64,000 bases of DNA from an uncultured Chloroflexota bacterium. GTDB taxonomy: Bacteria; Chloroflexota; Limnocylindria; Limnocylindrales; CSP1-4. Of this stretch, positions 17,274 to 25,137 are shown piece after piece. Each line of letters opens with the position of its first letter. The stretch's first letter is position 1. The translations under genes and the position numbers were made by a program. The stretch spans positions 62,001 through 126,000 of the forward strand of contig CAIJPD010000052.1 in assembly GCA_903822495.1 (NCBI GenBank), read 5' to 3'. Below the pieces are notes generated by a model. That model had not been told where the DNA came from. It made no database searches and saw nothing but the letters and a program-made list of their open reading frames with translations.

Positions 17274-18083
17274 ATGCGACCGATCATCATTGCCGCCAAC
17301 TGGAAGATGAACACCGGCCCCTCGGATGCGGCGGAGCTCGCCCTCGAGATCGCGCGACGGACCCGCGAACCTGAAGTCGTCCGGGTCATCTGCCCCCCAT
17401 TCGTGTGCCTGGCCCCGGTCGCGGCGGCGCTCGCAGGTGAGGGCGTCGGCATCGGGGCGCAGAACGTCCACCACGAGCTGGCAGGCGCATTCACGGGCGA
17501 GGTGAGCGCCGCGATGCTGGCGGGCCTCGCCGATTGGGTGATCCTGGGGCACTCCGAGCGCCGCCGGGACGCCGGCGAGACGGACGCCCTGATCGGCGCG
17601 AAGCTCCGCCGGGCGATCGCGTCCGGGCTCCGGCCGATCCTGTGCGTCGGCGAGCAGCTGGCCGATCGTGACGCCGGCCGGGCCGAGGATGTCGTCGCCG
17701 CCCAGGTCGAAGGGGCGCTCGCCGGGATCGACACCGCCGTCCTCGCCGGCTCCGGGCTCGTCGTCGCCTACGAACCCGTGTGGGCCATCGGGACCGGACG
17801 GACGGCCCGGGGAGCCGACGCCGCGGCCATGGCCGAGCGGATCCGCTCGACGATCGATGCCGCGGGTCACGCCGGGATCGCCGCCGACGTGCCTGTCCTG
17901 TACGGCGGGAGCGTCACCTCGGGCTCCATCGCGGAGTTCCTGGCCGAGCCCACCATCGATGGCGCGCTGGTGGGCGGGGCTTCGCTCAAGCCGGACGAGA
18001 TGGCCGCTATCGTCGGCCGCGCCGGCCTGACCGCCCGGGCTCGCCGCGACGCCGGCCCGCGGGACGGCCCGAGCGCGACGTGA
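17274..18083 (+). CDS. tpiA: Triosephosphate isomerase
   Basis: TpiA interconverts dihydroxyacetone phosphate and glyceraldehyde 3-phosphate. The 269-residue protein has substrate-binding N9/K11 (AANWKMN), catalytic His93 (LGHSERR) and catalytic Glu167 in AYEPVWAIGTG, the mobile loop. YGGSV and LVGGASLKP bind phosphate. It carries about 18 extra C-terminal residues rich in Arg and Gly. The start is chosen from the promoter-like CATGAT and from homology to the usual MRxxIIAANWK N-terminus. Followed after 19 bp by gpmI, giving a small glycolytic operon. Confidence 0.96.
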   Translation: MRPIIIAANWKMNTGPSDAAELALEIARRTREPEVVRVICPPFVCLAPVAAALAGEGVGIGAQNVHHELAGAFTGEVSAAMLAGLADWVILGHSERRRDAGETDALIGAKLRRAIASGLRPILCVGEQLADRDAGRAEDVVAAQVEGALAGIDTAVLAGSGLVVAYEPVWAIGTGRTARGADAAAMAERIRSTIDAAGHAGIAADVPVLYGGSVTSGSIAEFLAEPTIDGALVGGASLKPDEMAAIVGRAGLTARARRDAGPRDGPSAT

Positions 18084-18102
18084 TCGCCGCCCGTCTCCCG
18101 CG

Positions 18103-19674
18103 GTGAGTCGCCCTCGGCCCATCGTCATGGTCGTCGTCGACGGCTTCGGCATCGGCGACAACCCGGCCGCCGATGCGCTGCAAGCCGCCGAGATGCCCCG
18201 CTGGCGGGCGCTCGTCGAGGACTGGCCCCACGCCCGCCTCGACGCCTCCGCGGAGGACGTCGGCCTGCCCCCCGGGCAGATGGGGAACTCCGAGGTCGGC
18301 CACCTGAACATCGGGGCCGGCCGACCCATCATGCAGGCCCTCCCGAGGATCGACGCGGCGATCGCGGACGGCTCGTTCGACGCCCGACCGGCGCTCGTTG
18401 AGGCCTGCCGCCGCGCGAGCCATCCGGGTGGCGCCCTTCACGTGATCAGCCTGGTGGGCCCGGGCGGTGTGCACGCCAACGACCGACATCTCGTCGCCCT
18501 CGCCCGCCTGGCGGCCAACCTCGCCGTCCCGACGGTGCGGGTCCACGCGCTGCTCGACGGCCGGGACACCCCCCCTCGCTCGGCCCCGGGGTTCGTCGCG
18601 GACCTCGAGGCGCGGCTCCGCGCGGCGCACCCCGACGCCCGGATTGCCACCATCGGCGGGCGCTACTTTGCGATGGACCGCGACCATCGCTGGGATCGTG
18701 TCGAGATCGGCTACGACGCCATCGTCCACGGGGTGGGGGAGCACGCGCCATCGGCGCTGGCCGCCGTCGAAGCCGCCCACCAACGGGGCGAGGACGACGA
18801 GTTCGTCCGGCCCACCATCATCGACGGCATCGACGGCCGGATCCGGGACGGCGACCCGGTGATCCACGCGAACTTTCGGGCGGATCGGGCCCGTGAGCTG
18901 ACCCACGCGCTGGTCGATCCGGATGACGCCTTCGACGGCTTCGACCGGGCGGCGCCCGATGGCCGGCGGCGACCACGCGACCTCCACGTCGTGACGATGA
19001 CCGAGTACGAGGAGGGTCTGCCCGCAGCCGTCGCATTCGGGCCGGAAGAGGCCTATTCGCTCGCGGCCGCCTTCTCCGAGGCGGGCCTCGGCCAGTTCCA
19101 TGTCGCCGAGACCGAGAAGTACGCGCACGTCACCTACTTCTTCAACGGCGGGCGCGAGGCGGCGTGGCCGGGCGAGGAGCGCCTCCTGGTGCCCAGCCCC
19201 AGGGTCGCCACCTACGACCTGGCACCGGAGATGAGCGCCTCCGGGGTCACCGACGCCCTGGTGGAGGCCATCGAGGGCGGCCGGTACGACCTGATCGTCG
19301 CCAACTACGCGAACCCCGACATGGTCGGCCATACCGGGGTCTGGTCGGCGACGGTTCGAGCACTCGAGATCGTGGACGCCTGCCTGGGTCGGGTCGCCGA
19401 CGCCGTGGCCCGAGTGGAAGCGGCCGATCCGGCCGGCCCCGGGGCCCTCCTGCTCATCACGGCGGACCATGGCAACGCCGACCAGATGACCGATGCGGCG
19501 GGCAATCCCGTGACGGCCCACTCGCTGAACCCGGTCCCGATCCTCATCGCCGGCCGGGCGATGGCGGGGCACTCGCTGCACGACGGCGTCCTCGCCGATG
19601 TCGCGCCGACGGTCCTCGATCTCGCCGGCCTCCGGCGCTGGCCGGGTATCACCGGGCACTCGCTCCTGGGCTGA
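18103..19674 (+). CDS. gpmI: 2,3-bisphosphoglycerate-independent phosphoglycerate mutase
   Basis: GpmI interconverts 3- and 2-phosphoglycerate using two Mn ions and a phosphoserine. The 523-residue length is typical. VVVDGFGIGDN carries the first metal ligand Asp and GQMGNSEVGHLNIG holds the nucleophilic Ser63. LLDGRDTPPRSA, the NYANPDMVGHTG segment and ITADHGNADQM supply further metal and substrate ligands. It starts at GTG 18103. The co-location with tpiA fits lower glycolysis. No frameshift is seen. Confidence 0.96.
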   Translation: MSRPRPIVMVVVDGFGIGDNPAADALQAAEMPRWRALVEDWPHARLDASAEDVGLPPGQMGNSEVGHLNIGAGRPIMQALPRIDAAIADGSFDARPALVEACRRASHPGGALHVISLVGPGGVHANDRHLVALARLAANLAVPTVRVHALLDGRDTPPRSAPGFVADLEARLRAAHPDARIATIGGRYFAMDRDHRWDRVEIGYDAIVHGVGEHAPSALAAVEAAHQRGEDDEFVRPTIIDGIDGRIRDGDPVIHANFRADRARELTHALVDPDDAFDGFDRAAPDGRRRPRDLHVVTMTEYEEGLPAAVAFGPEEAYSLAAAFSEAGLGQFHVAETEKYAHVTYFFNGGREAAWPGEERLLVPSPRVATYDLAPEMSASGVTDALVEAIEGGRYDLIVANYANPDMVGHTGVWSATVRALEIVDACLGRVADAVARVEAADPAGPGALLLITADHGNADQMTDAAGNPVTAHSLNPVPILIAGRAMAGHSLHDGVLADVAPTVLDLAGLRRWPGITGHSLLG

Positions 19675-19735
19675 CCACCCGGCTCGGGCCCGCTCCCAGC
19701 GTGCGGCGACGGGCTGGGGTCCCGGGCCCGTGTGC

Positions 19736-19741
19736 TACGAT
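19736..19741 (+). promoter_or_regulatory. Extended -10-like element for secG
   Basis: TGC then TACGAT. It predicts a short leader carrying the strong Shine-Dalgarno AAGGAGGA at 19757-19764, ten bases before the GTG. Confidence 0.5.
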
Positions 19742-19773
19742 CCGACGCCTGACTCCAAGGAGGATCCGCTTCC

Positions 19774-20007
19774 GTGAACCCGTTCCTGTCCGCCGGCCAG
19801 CTCATCGTCTCGGTCGCCCTGATCATGTCGGTGCTGCTCCAGTCCCGGGGATCCGGCCTCGGCGGCACCTTCGGCGGCGATTCCTCGGTCTATCGCAGCC
19901 GACGCGGTGTCGAGCGCCGGCTCTGGCAGTTCACCATCGCGCTCCTGACGCTCTTCGTGATCTTCGCGCTGGCCGCCTTCGTCCTCGCGCCGAGCACGTC
20001 GGCCTGA
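19774..20007 (+). CDS. secG: Preprotein translocase subunit SecG
   Basis: SecG is the small SecYEG channel subunit that eases SecA cycling. The 77-residue protein has two membrane helices (about 7-23 and 49-70) joined by a Gly-rich loop, LLQSRGSGLGGTFGGD, with the typical family spacing. The GTG start is fixed by the preceding AAGGAGGA. SecG is placed after gpmI, as in many Gram-positive genomes where it follows glycolytic genes. Followed by an orphan solute-binding protein. Confidence 0.93.
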   Translation: MNPFLSAGQLIVSVALIMSVLLQSRGSGLGGTFGGDSSVYRSRRGVERRLWQFTIALLTLFVIFALAAFVLAPSTSA

Positions 20008-20043
20008 TCCGGGCCATCGGCGCGCCGCCGATCGGAGCGTCTC

Positions 20044-21792
20044 ATGCTCCGTCGTGATCAGGCAGTCCTCGCCGGCCTGAGCGCCGTCCTCGTGGGGGTG
20101 GCGCTTTCGCTCGGTCTGCCCAGCGCCATCGCGCCGGCCACGCAGCCCACCGTTCAGCCGCTGGCCAGCGGGCAGCTCCGACCGTACGTCGAAGGCGTGG
20201 TCGGACCGCTGGAGCAGGTCAGTCCGCTCTCGGCCCGGACCCAGGCCGAGCGGAACGCCGTCGCCCTCGTCTTCAGTGGTCTCGTCCGGCTGGGCCCGGA
20301 CCAGACGATCGTGCCGGACCTGGCCGACACCTGGGACGTCGATTCCGGCGGCGCCCACTGGACATTCCATATCCGGGCGGATGCCACCTGGCATGACGGT
20401 GTCGCCGTGACGGCCGACGACGTGGCGTTCACGGTCAGGACGCTCCGCAGCGCCGACTATCGTGGTCCGGGCGCGGCCTCCTGGAAGGGGGTGTCGGTCA
20501 CCGTTGTCGACCGCCTCACGGTTCGGTTCGATCTCGCGACGCCGCTGGGCGGCTTCCTCCAGGCGGCCACGCAGCCACTGGTCCCGGCCCACATCCTCGA
20601 CGGGATCTCCGTGCAGGTGCTCAGCTCGGCCGCCTCGCCGTTCGGCCGTCAGCCTACCGGCGCCGGTCCGTACCGGCTCGCGACCCTGGTACCGGGCCGG
20701 GTCCGGCTGGTTCCGGTCACACGGAGTCGGTCGGCCTCCACGGCCGGACCGGGCGCGGGGGGCTCGCCCACGCCCCCGATCGATGGGCTTCGGACGGACG
20801 CTCCACCCCTGGTGCCGCCACGGCCGGCCTCGGTGCTGTCCGCGATTGAGTTCCGGGTGTATGACAACGCGGCCGCCGTGGTGCAGGCCTTTCGCAACGG
20901 CGAGCTCGACGCGGCATCCGGCTTGACCCCGGTGCAGGATTCGGAGCTGCTGAACGTGCCGGGCACGCGCCTCATCCGCTACCCGGGCACCACGCTCCTC
21001 GCCATCGTGCTGAACCTCCGCCGGACCCACCCGGAGTTCCGTGATCCAGCGGTTCGCAAGGCGCTCCTGGCCGCCCTCGACCGGGACGGGATCGTCAATA
21101 CCGCGTTGTGGGGGTTTGCGCTGCGCGCCGACGGGCTGATCCCGCCGTCGTCATGGGCGTTCGACCCGACGGTCAATCAGCCGATCGCCGGGGATCCGAC
21201 GGGCGCCGCCGCGGCACTGCAGAAGGCCGGCTGGGCTCGCACCGACACGAGCTGGAAGGTGCCCGGGGTGGCGGATCCGTTCGCCATCGACCTCCTCAGC
21301 GCCGATGCACCGTCCAACCCGACGTCGTTTGCCGTCGCCGACGCCGTCGTGGCGGACTGGCGTCGACTTGGCCTCGCCGTCACCCACACGGGCCTGTCGC
21401 CCGCAGAGCTCAGCACGACGCGCCTGCAGGTCGGGGACTTTGGCGCGGCGCTGCTGTCGGTGAACATCGGGCTGGATCCCGATCTCTACCCGCTGCTCGC
21501 GTCGACCCAGACGGTCACCACGGGCTCGAACTTCTCGGGGTTCCAGGACGCGGGGCTCGACAAGCTGCTTTCGGCCGCTCGCGCCCCTGGAAGCACCGAG
21601 GCCCGGAAGGCTGCCTACAGCGCGCTCCAGCGACAGCTCACGACGGGCTCGTACCTGTTGCCGCTCGCCTTCCGCGACGTGGTCGTGGTGGTCAGCGACC
21701 GGGTCACGGGGCCGGTCGTGCGAGCCGTGGCGGACCCGGCTGACCGGTTTTGGGATGTGCTAACATGGCGCCTCGCCGTCGGCCGGACGTGA
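20044..21792 (+). CDS. ABC-type peptide/solute-binding protein (family 5), orphan
   Basis: A 582-residue extracytoplasmic protein of the DppA/OppA (SBP family 5) fold. It has an N-terminal hydrophobic segment (about 8-30) but no lipobox cysteine there, so it is probably tethered by an uncleaved anchor or secreted. Family segments include ALVFSGLVRLGPD, PDLADTWDVDSGGAHWTFHIR and DGVAVTADDVAFTVRTL. An unusual Ser/Pro/Gly-rich stretch lies around 225-255, between the lobes. No permease or ATPase genes are adjacent, so the transporter it serves, if any, is elsewhere. The ligand is unknown. Confidence 0.87.
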   Translation: MLRRDQAVLAGLSAVLVGVALSLGLPSAIAPATQPTVQPLASGQLRPYVEGVVGPLEQVSPLSARTQAERNAVALVFSGLVRLGPDQTIVPDLADTWDVDSGGAHWTFHIRADATWHDGVAVTADDVAFTVRTLRSADYRGPGAASWKGVSVTVVDRLTVRFDLATPLGGFLQAATQPLVPAHILDGISVQVLSSAASPFGRQPTGAGPYRLATLVPGRVRLVPVTRSRSASTAGPGAGGSPTPPIDGLRTDAPPLVPPRPASVLSAIEFRVYDNAAAVVQAFRNGELDAASGLTPVQDSELLNVPGTRLIRYPGTTLLAIVLNLRRTHPEFRDPAVRKALLAALDRDGIVNTALWGFALRADGLIPPSSWAFDPTVNQPIAGDPTGAAAALQKAGWARTDTSWKVPGVADPFAIDLLSADAPSNPTSFAVADAVVADWRRLGLAVTHTGLSPAELSTTRLQVGDFGAALLSVNIGLDPDLYPLLASTQTVTTGSNFSGFQDAGLDKLLSAARAPGSTEARKAAYSALQRQLTTGSYLLPLAFRDVVVVVSDRVTGPVVRAVADPADRFWDVLTWRLAVGRT

Positions 21793-21817
21793 GAGCGACC
21801 GGCCCAAACGGGTCTTC

Positions 21818-21904
21818 GCCGAGGTGGCGGAATCGGTAGACGCGCTAGCTTCAGGAGCTAGTGTCCGCAAGGGCGTATGGGTTCAAATCCCTTCCTCGGT
21901 ACCA
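21818..21904 (+). tRNA. tRNA-Leu (CAG)
   Basis: An 87-nt class II tRNA with a long variable arm. The acceptor stem GCCGAGG pairs with CCTCGGT (one G-U), the T-arm has GGGTTCAAATCCC, and the anticodon loop has CTTCAGG with anticodon CAG. The 3' CCA is encoded. Confidence 0.97.
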
Positions 21905-21940
21905 CTGCTCCCTCGTAACCCTCGGTCCGGCGAGACACCT

Positions 21941-22025
21941 GCCCAGGTGGCGGAATTGGTATACGCGTACGTTTGAGGGGCGTATGAGGCAACTCATCCG
22001 GGTTCAAGTCCCGGCCTGGGCACCA
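21941..22025 (+). tRNA. tRNA-Leu (GAG)
   Basis: An 85-nt class II tRNA. The acceptor GCCCAGG pairs with CCTGGGC, the T-arm contains GGGTTCAAGTCCC, and the anticodon loop TTGAGGG gives GAG. The 3' CCA is encoded. Confidence 0.97.
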
Positions 22026-22103
22026 CTCTCCGTCGCCGCCTGACCCAGTCGCACCAGTTCCCTGTTTGCGCGCGCCTCGCGCCGCGCCGGCCGGCCTCCT
22101 CCG

Positions 22104-22180
22104 GGGCGGTTAGCTCAGTCGGTCAGAGCGCCTCGTTTACACCGAGGAAGTCACTGGTTCGAGTCCAGTACCGCCCACCA
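22104..22180 (+). tRNA. tRNA-Val (TAC)
   Basis: A 77-nt tRNA. The acceptor GGGCGGT pairs with ACCGCCC, the anticodon stem CCTCG/CGAGG holds loop TTTACAC (anticodon TAC), and the T-arm has CTGGTTCGAGTCCAG. The 3' CCA is encoded. Confidence 0.97.
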
Positions 22181-22252
22181 TCGCGGCTCGCGCTGGGTGG
22201 TCGCGCCACCGCCGCCGTCGAGGCGCTGCGGGGCGGACCGTGGGCCGGCTGC

Positions 22253-22258
22253 TAAGAT
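22253..22258 (+). promoter_or_regulatory. Extended -10-like element for lemA-htpX
   Basis: TGC then TAAGAT. It predicts a leader of about 35 nt with GGAG at 22288-22291. Confidence 0.5.
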
Positions 22259-22300
22259 CAGGGTGCCAACGTCCATTCCCTGCATCCTGGAGTGACGGAC

Positions 22301-22870
22301 ATGGATCCGACGCTGTTCATCGTCCTGGCGCTCGTCGTCGTCGTGGTGCTCTTCCTCGTGAGCGTCTACAACGGCCTCGTCGGCCGCCGCAATCGCGTCG
22401 ACGAGGCCCTCGCGCAGATCGAGGTCCAGCTCAAGCGCCGACACGACCTCATCCCCAACCTCGTGAATGCCGTCAAGGGCTACATGGGGTTCGAGCAGAA
22501 GGTCCTGACCGACGTGACGCAGGCGCGCGCCGCCGCGGTCGCGGCAGGCGCCCAGGGGGTCGCATCCCAGGCCCAGGCCGAGAACGCCCTCACGTCATCC
22601 CTTCGCTCGTTGTTCGCCGTCGTGGAGAACTACCCGGACCTGAAGGCCAACCAGAACGTCCTGTCGCTGCAGGAGGAGCTGACCACGACCGAGAACCAGC
22701 TCTCGTTCTCGCGGCAGCACTACAACGCGACGGTCCTGGACTACAACAACAACCTTCAGGTGGTCCCCAACGTCTTCGTGGCGGGCATGTTCGGCTTCAC
22801 CAAGCGCGACTTCTTCGAGGCCGAGCCCGAGGCCGCCAACGTGCCGGTGGTCGATCTCTCGCTGAAGTGA
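22301..22870 (+). CDS. lemA: LemA family protein
   Basis: LemA proteins are small membrane-anchored helical-bundle proteins of uncertain role, often beside htpX or other membrane proteases. The 189-residue protein has an N-terminal helix (about 5-22), then the typical NGLVGRRNRVDEALAQIEV and KRRHDLIPNLVNAVKGYMG segments and the late family motif FSRQHYNATVLDYNN. The ATG at 22301 is preferred because GGAG ends nine bases upstream; a GTG at 22292 is possible but overlaps that site too closely. It is co-directional with htpX, 32 bp apart. Confidence 0.93.
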   Translation: MDPTLFIVLALVVVVVLFLVSVYNGLVGRRNRVDEALAQIEVQLKRRHDLIPNLVNAVKGYMGFEQKVLTDVTQARAAAVAAGAQGVASQAQAENALTSSLRSLFAVVENYPDLKANQNVLSLQEELTTTENQLSFSRQHYNATVLDYNNNLQVVPNVFVAGMFGFTKRDFFEAEPEAANVPVVDLSLK

Positions 22871-22902
22871 TCGCCCCCCGGCCGCAAGGTCGGGGCTGAG
22901 CC

Positions 22903-23883
22903 GTGGCCGCGACCTCGTTCTACGCGCAGAAGGCCGCCAACCAGCGGAACTCGCTGGTGCTCGCGGCCGCCGTCACGGTGGTCCTCGCCGCCCTCGGCTT
23001 CTCGATCGGCTACGCGCTGACGGGCTATCCCGAGGGCGGGATCGCGGCCACCGCGATCGCGGTGGGCCTGGGCGTGGTGATGTCGCTGGCCACGTACTTT
23101 GCCGGCGACTCGCTGGTCCTCGGCGTCTCCGGCGCCCGCCAGGTCGATGACAAGACGGCACCCCAGCTGCTCAACGTGGTCCGGGAGCTGAGCCTGGCCG
23201 CGGGCATCCCCGTGCCGCGTGTCTTCATCATCGACGACTCGGCGCCCAATGCCTTCGCGACCGGCCGGGACCCGCAACACGCGTCCGTCGCCATCACCAC
23301 GGGCCTGTTGGAGAAACTGGACCGCGAGGAGCTCCAGGGCGTCATCGGGCACGAGCTGTCGCATGTCCGCAACCTCGACATCCGGTTCTCGCTGATCGTC
23401 GGCGTCATGGTGGGGTCGATCGCCCTCCTGGCCGACTTCTTCCTGCGCTCGCTGTGGTGGGGTGGCGGAGGCCGCGGACGCGATCGCGACCGCGACGGCG
23501 GTGGCGGGCTCCAGGCGCTGTTCATGCTCCTGGCCATCGTCCTCGCCGTGATTGCGCCCATCCTTGCCCGCCTGATCCAGCTGGCGGTCAGCCGCCAACG
23601 GGAGTACCTCGCCGACACATCCTCCGTCGAGCTGACCCGGAACCCCCACGGCCTGGAACGTGCCCTGGCCAAGATCTCGGCGGACCGCGAGGTCCTGGAG
23701 GTGGCCAACCGGGCGACGGCTCACCTCTACTTCACCAACCCGGTGAAGCGCTGGGAATCGCGCTCCAAGGACTTCATGTCAACCCATCCGCCCATCGTGG
23801 AGCGGATCAACCGGCTGCGGGAGCTGACTGGCGAGCAGCCTCTGGCGGCCGACGATGCCCAGGCCATGGCGGGCCTGCAGTGA
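22903..23883 (+). CDS. htpX: Membrane zinc metalloprotease HtpX
   Basis: HtpX degrades misfolded membrane proteins. The 326-residue protein has two N-terminal helices, the zinc motif HELSH in VIGHELSHVRNLDIR, and a second membrane pair. The third zinc ligand Glu lies in SRQREYLADTSSVELTRNP. A Gly/Arg/Asp-rich cytoplasmic loop (GGGGRGRDRDRDGGGG) separates the central helices. The C-terminal FMSTHPPIVERINRLREL is a family signature. It pairs with lemA, a widespread arrangement suggesting a joint envelope quality-control role. The GTG start gives the full N-terminal helix. Confidence 0.95.
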   Translation: MAATSFYAQKAANQRNSLVLAAAVTVVLAALGFSIGYALTGYPEGGIAATAIAVGLGVVMSLATYFAGDSLVLGVSGARQVDDKTAPQLLNVVRELSLAAGIPVPRVFIIDDSAPNAFATGRDPQHASVAITTGLLEKLDREELQGVIGHELSHVRNLDIRFSLIVGVMVGSIALLADFFLRSLWWGGGGRGRDRDRDGGGGLQALFMLLAIVLAVIAPILARLIQLAVSRQREYLADTSSVELTRNPHGLERALAKISADREVLEVANRATAHLYFTNPVKRWESRSKDFMSTHPPIVERINRLRELTGEQPLAADDAQAMAGLQ

Positions 23884-23945
23884 TGCGCAGGCGCACCCGC
23901 GGCGCTCCCATGCCGGGGCGCCTTGAGGTGATCGCTGGCGCGTGC

Positions 23946-23951
23946 TATCCT
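23946..23951 (+). promoter_or_regulatory. Extended -10-like element for tRNA cluster
   Basis: TGC then TATCCT, about 40 bases upstream of tRNA-Phe. Confidence 0.45.
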
Positions 23952-23990
23952 CCGGAACGCCGACGGGCAACCGAGGCCAGAGGCCATCGG

Positions 23991-24066
23991 GCCGAGATAG
24001 CTCAGTTGGTAGAGCACGCGACTGAAAATCGCGGTGTCGCCAGTTCGAATCTGGCTCTCGGCACCA
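23991..24066 (+). tRNA. tRNA-Phe (GAA)
   Basis: A 76-nt tRNA. The acceptor GCCGAGA pairs with TCTCGGC, the anticodon loop CTGAAAA gives GAA, and CCA is encoded. Confidence 0.98.
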
Positions 24067-24091
24067 CCCATTCGGGTGGGTCGTAGATCGA

Positions 24092-24167
24092 GCGGAAGTG
24101 GCTCAGTTGGTAGAGCATCACCTTGCCAAGGTGAGGGTCGCGGGTTCGAGTCCCGTCTTCCGCTCCA
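24092..24167 (+). tRNA. tRNA-Gly (GCC)
   Basis: A 76-nt tRNA. The acceptor GCGGAAG pairs with CTTCCGC, the anticodon loop TTGCCAA gives GCC, the discriminator is T, and CCA is encoded. Confidence 0.98.
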
Positions 24168-24212
24168 ATTTCCTCCCGGACCAGACCGGGACCCGATCGG
24201 GGGTCTCGCCGC

Positions 24213-24286
24213 TGCCCCTTGGTCTAGTGGTAGGACAGCGGACTTTGGATCCGTTGGGCGAGGTTCGAATCCTCGAGGGGCAGCCA
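24213..24286 (+). tRNA. tRNA-Gln (TTG)
   Basis: A 74-nt tRNA. The acceptor TGCCCCT pairs with AGGGGCA, the anticodon loop CTTTGGA gives TTG, the discriminator is G, and CCA is encoded. Confidence 0.97.
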
Positions 24287-24353
24287 CCAGGCGCCTGATC
24301 ACCGCATCGCGCAGGGTGATGCTGGAACGGTCTCGCGGCCAACGGGTCTTCTC

Positions 24354-24430
24354 GGCGACGTGGTGAAGTGGTTCAACACGGAGGTCTGCAAAACCTCTAC
24401 TCAGCGGTTCGAATCCGCTCGTCGCCTCCA
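24354..24430 (+). tRNA. tRNA-Cys (GCA)
   Basis: A 77-nt tRNA. The acceptor GGCGACG pairs with CGTCGCC, the anticodon loop CTGCAAA gives GCA, the discriminator is T, and CCA is encoded. Confidence 0.97.
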
Positions 24431-24566
24431 CCTTTCCTGAACGAGTGGCCCCGCCTGGCATGATTGGGCGCCAGGACAACCACAAGACGCTCGAACGCGG
24501 GCGAGGCCATCACCCGATCGCCTCCGCCATCTGGCCCACTGGGGCCCGAAATGGCTCCGACAGGCG

Positions 24567-24854
24567 ATGCCAGAACGGGTCGGCGGTCACCCGGATCGCG
24601 GCATGACGCAGCTGGCTGAGACCCTCGGGAGCGGTACCTCGCCGCGAATGCGTGCCGCGTACCTCGCCGCGAATGCGTCAGCCACCAGCGGCACCATCGA
24701 CTTCCCGCTCGGCGATGACCGCGCCAACGGGGTCACTGCGGCCTTGAACGGGACCGGCAGCCTGTCGGGCGTCTTCGGCGCAGCCCCTGGCAAGACCGCC
24801 GAGCTGATCTTCGACGTGACGGGCTACTTCGTGCCCTGCCTGGCGACCCGGTAG
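24567..24854 (+). pseudogene. Decayed C-terminal fragment of a secreted DVTGYF-repeat protein
   Basis: The 95-codon frame ends with NGVTAALNGTGSLSGVFGAA, a short linker and LIFDVTGYFVP. This resembles the last beta-module of large secreted proteins of actinobacteria and Chloroflexota, in which aNgvtvaLn and DVTGYF are hallmark segments. Nothing upstream encodes the rest of such a protein. The first 30 codons look like random frame, and a 20-bp direct repeat falls within it. There is no signal peptide. I read it as a remnant left between tRNA-Cys and tRNA-Leu, although a short expressed protein cannot be excluded. About 136 bases before it (24431-24566) hold nothing I recognise. Confidence 0.55.
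24634..24678. repeat. 20-bp direct repeat within the remnant
   Basis: GTACCTCGCCGCGAATGCGT occurs at 24634-24653 and again identically at 24659-24678, five bases apart. It looks like a recent 25-bp duplication. Confidence 0.9.
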
Positions 24855-24905
24855 CCGGAATTGCGGCCCGGGTTCCGCATCCGTCACCATGGCCCGGCGG
24901 TGGGC

Positions 24906-24911
24906 TACCCT
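24906..24911 (+). promoter_or_regulatory. -10-like element for tRNA-Leu (TAA)
   Basis: TACCCT, eight bases before the mature tRNA 5' end. It predicts almost no 5' leader on the tRNA precursor. Confidence 0.35.
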
Positions 24912-24919
24912 GTCCCCGG

Positions 24920-25006
24920 GCCGGAGTGGCGGAACAGGCAGACGCGGCGGACTTAAACTCCGCTGCCCGCGAGGGCGTGCGAGTTCGAACCTCGCCTCTG
25001 GCACCA
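24920..25006 (+). tRNA. tRNA-Leu (TAA)
   Basis: An 87-nt class II tRNA. The acceptor GCCGGAG pairs with CTCTGGC (one G-U), the anticodon loop CTTAAAC gives TAA, the T-arm is GCGAGTTCGAACCTCGC, and CCA is encoded. It is the third leucine tRNA in the window. Confidence 0.97.
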
Positions 25007-25007
25007 G

Positions 25008-25049
25008 GCACCGGACGCCGGTGCTGTGGTCGCCCGGCACCTGCCGGGC
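25008..25049. repeat. Two perfect inverted repeats after tRNA-Leu
   Basis: GCACCGG-ACG-CCGGTGC (25008-25024) and GCCCGGCA-CC-TGCCGGGC (25032-25049). Neither is followed by a T-run. They could fold as hairpins that end or process the tRNA transcript. Confidence 0.6.
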
Positions 25050-25123
25050 AGGCGCTGTGGCGGTCCGGTCGTCGTCCCGCCCCTGCCGGGGAGGCGTCGT
25101 GCCGGCCCGAAGGCACGGGGGAC

Positions 25124-25129
25124 TACACT
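25124..25129 (+). promoter_or_regulatory. -10-like element for the unknown secreted protein
   Basis: TACACT, eight bases before the ATG at 25138. It predicts a leaderless or nearly leaderless transcript. Confidence 0.45.
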
Positions 25130-25137
25130 CCGCTCGC

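Noticed and set aside
18103-18150. Separate promoter for gpmI
   Set aside because: No -10-like hexamer is visible in the 19-bp gap after tpiA. Co-transcription explains it better.
24098-24298. A short plus-strand frame across tRNA-Gly and tRNA-Gln
   Set aside because: It is formed by tRNA gene sequence and has no protein features.
23991-25006. Integrated element at the tRNA cluster
   Set aside because: No integrase, no direct repeat of a tRNA 3' end and no phage gene is present; just a small decayed surface-gene fragment remains.
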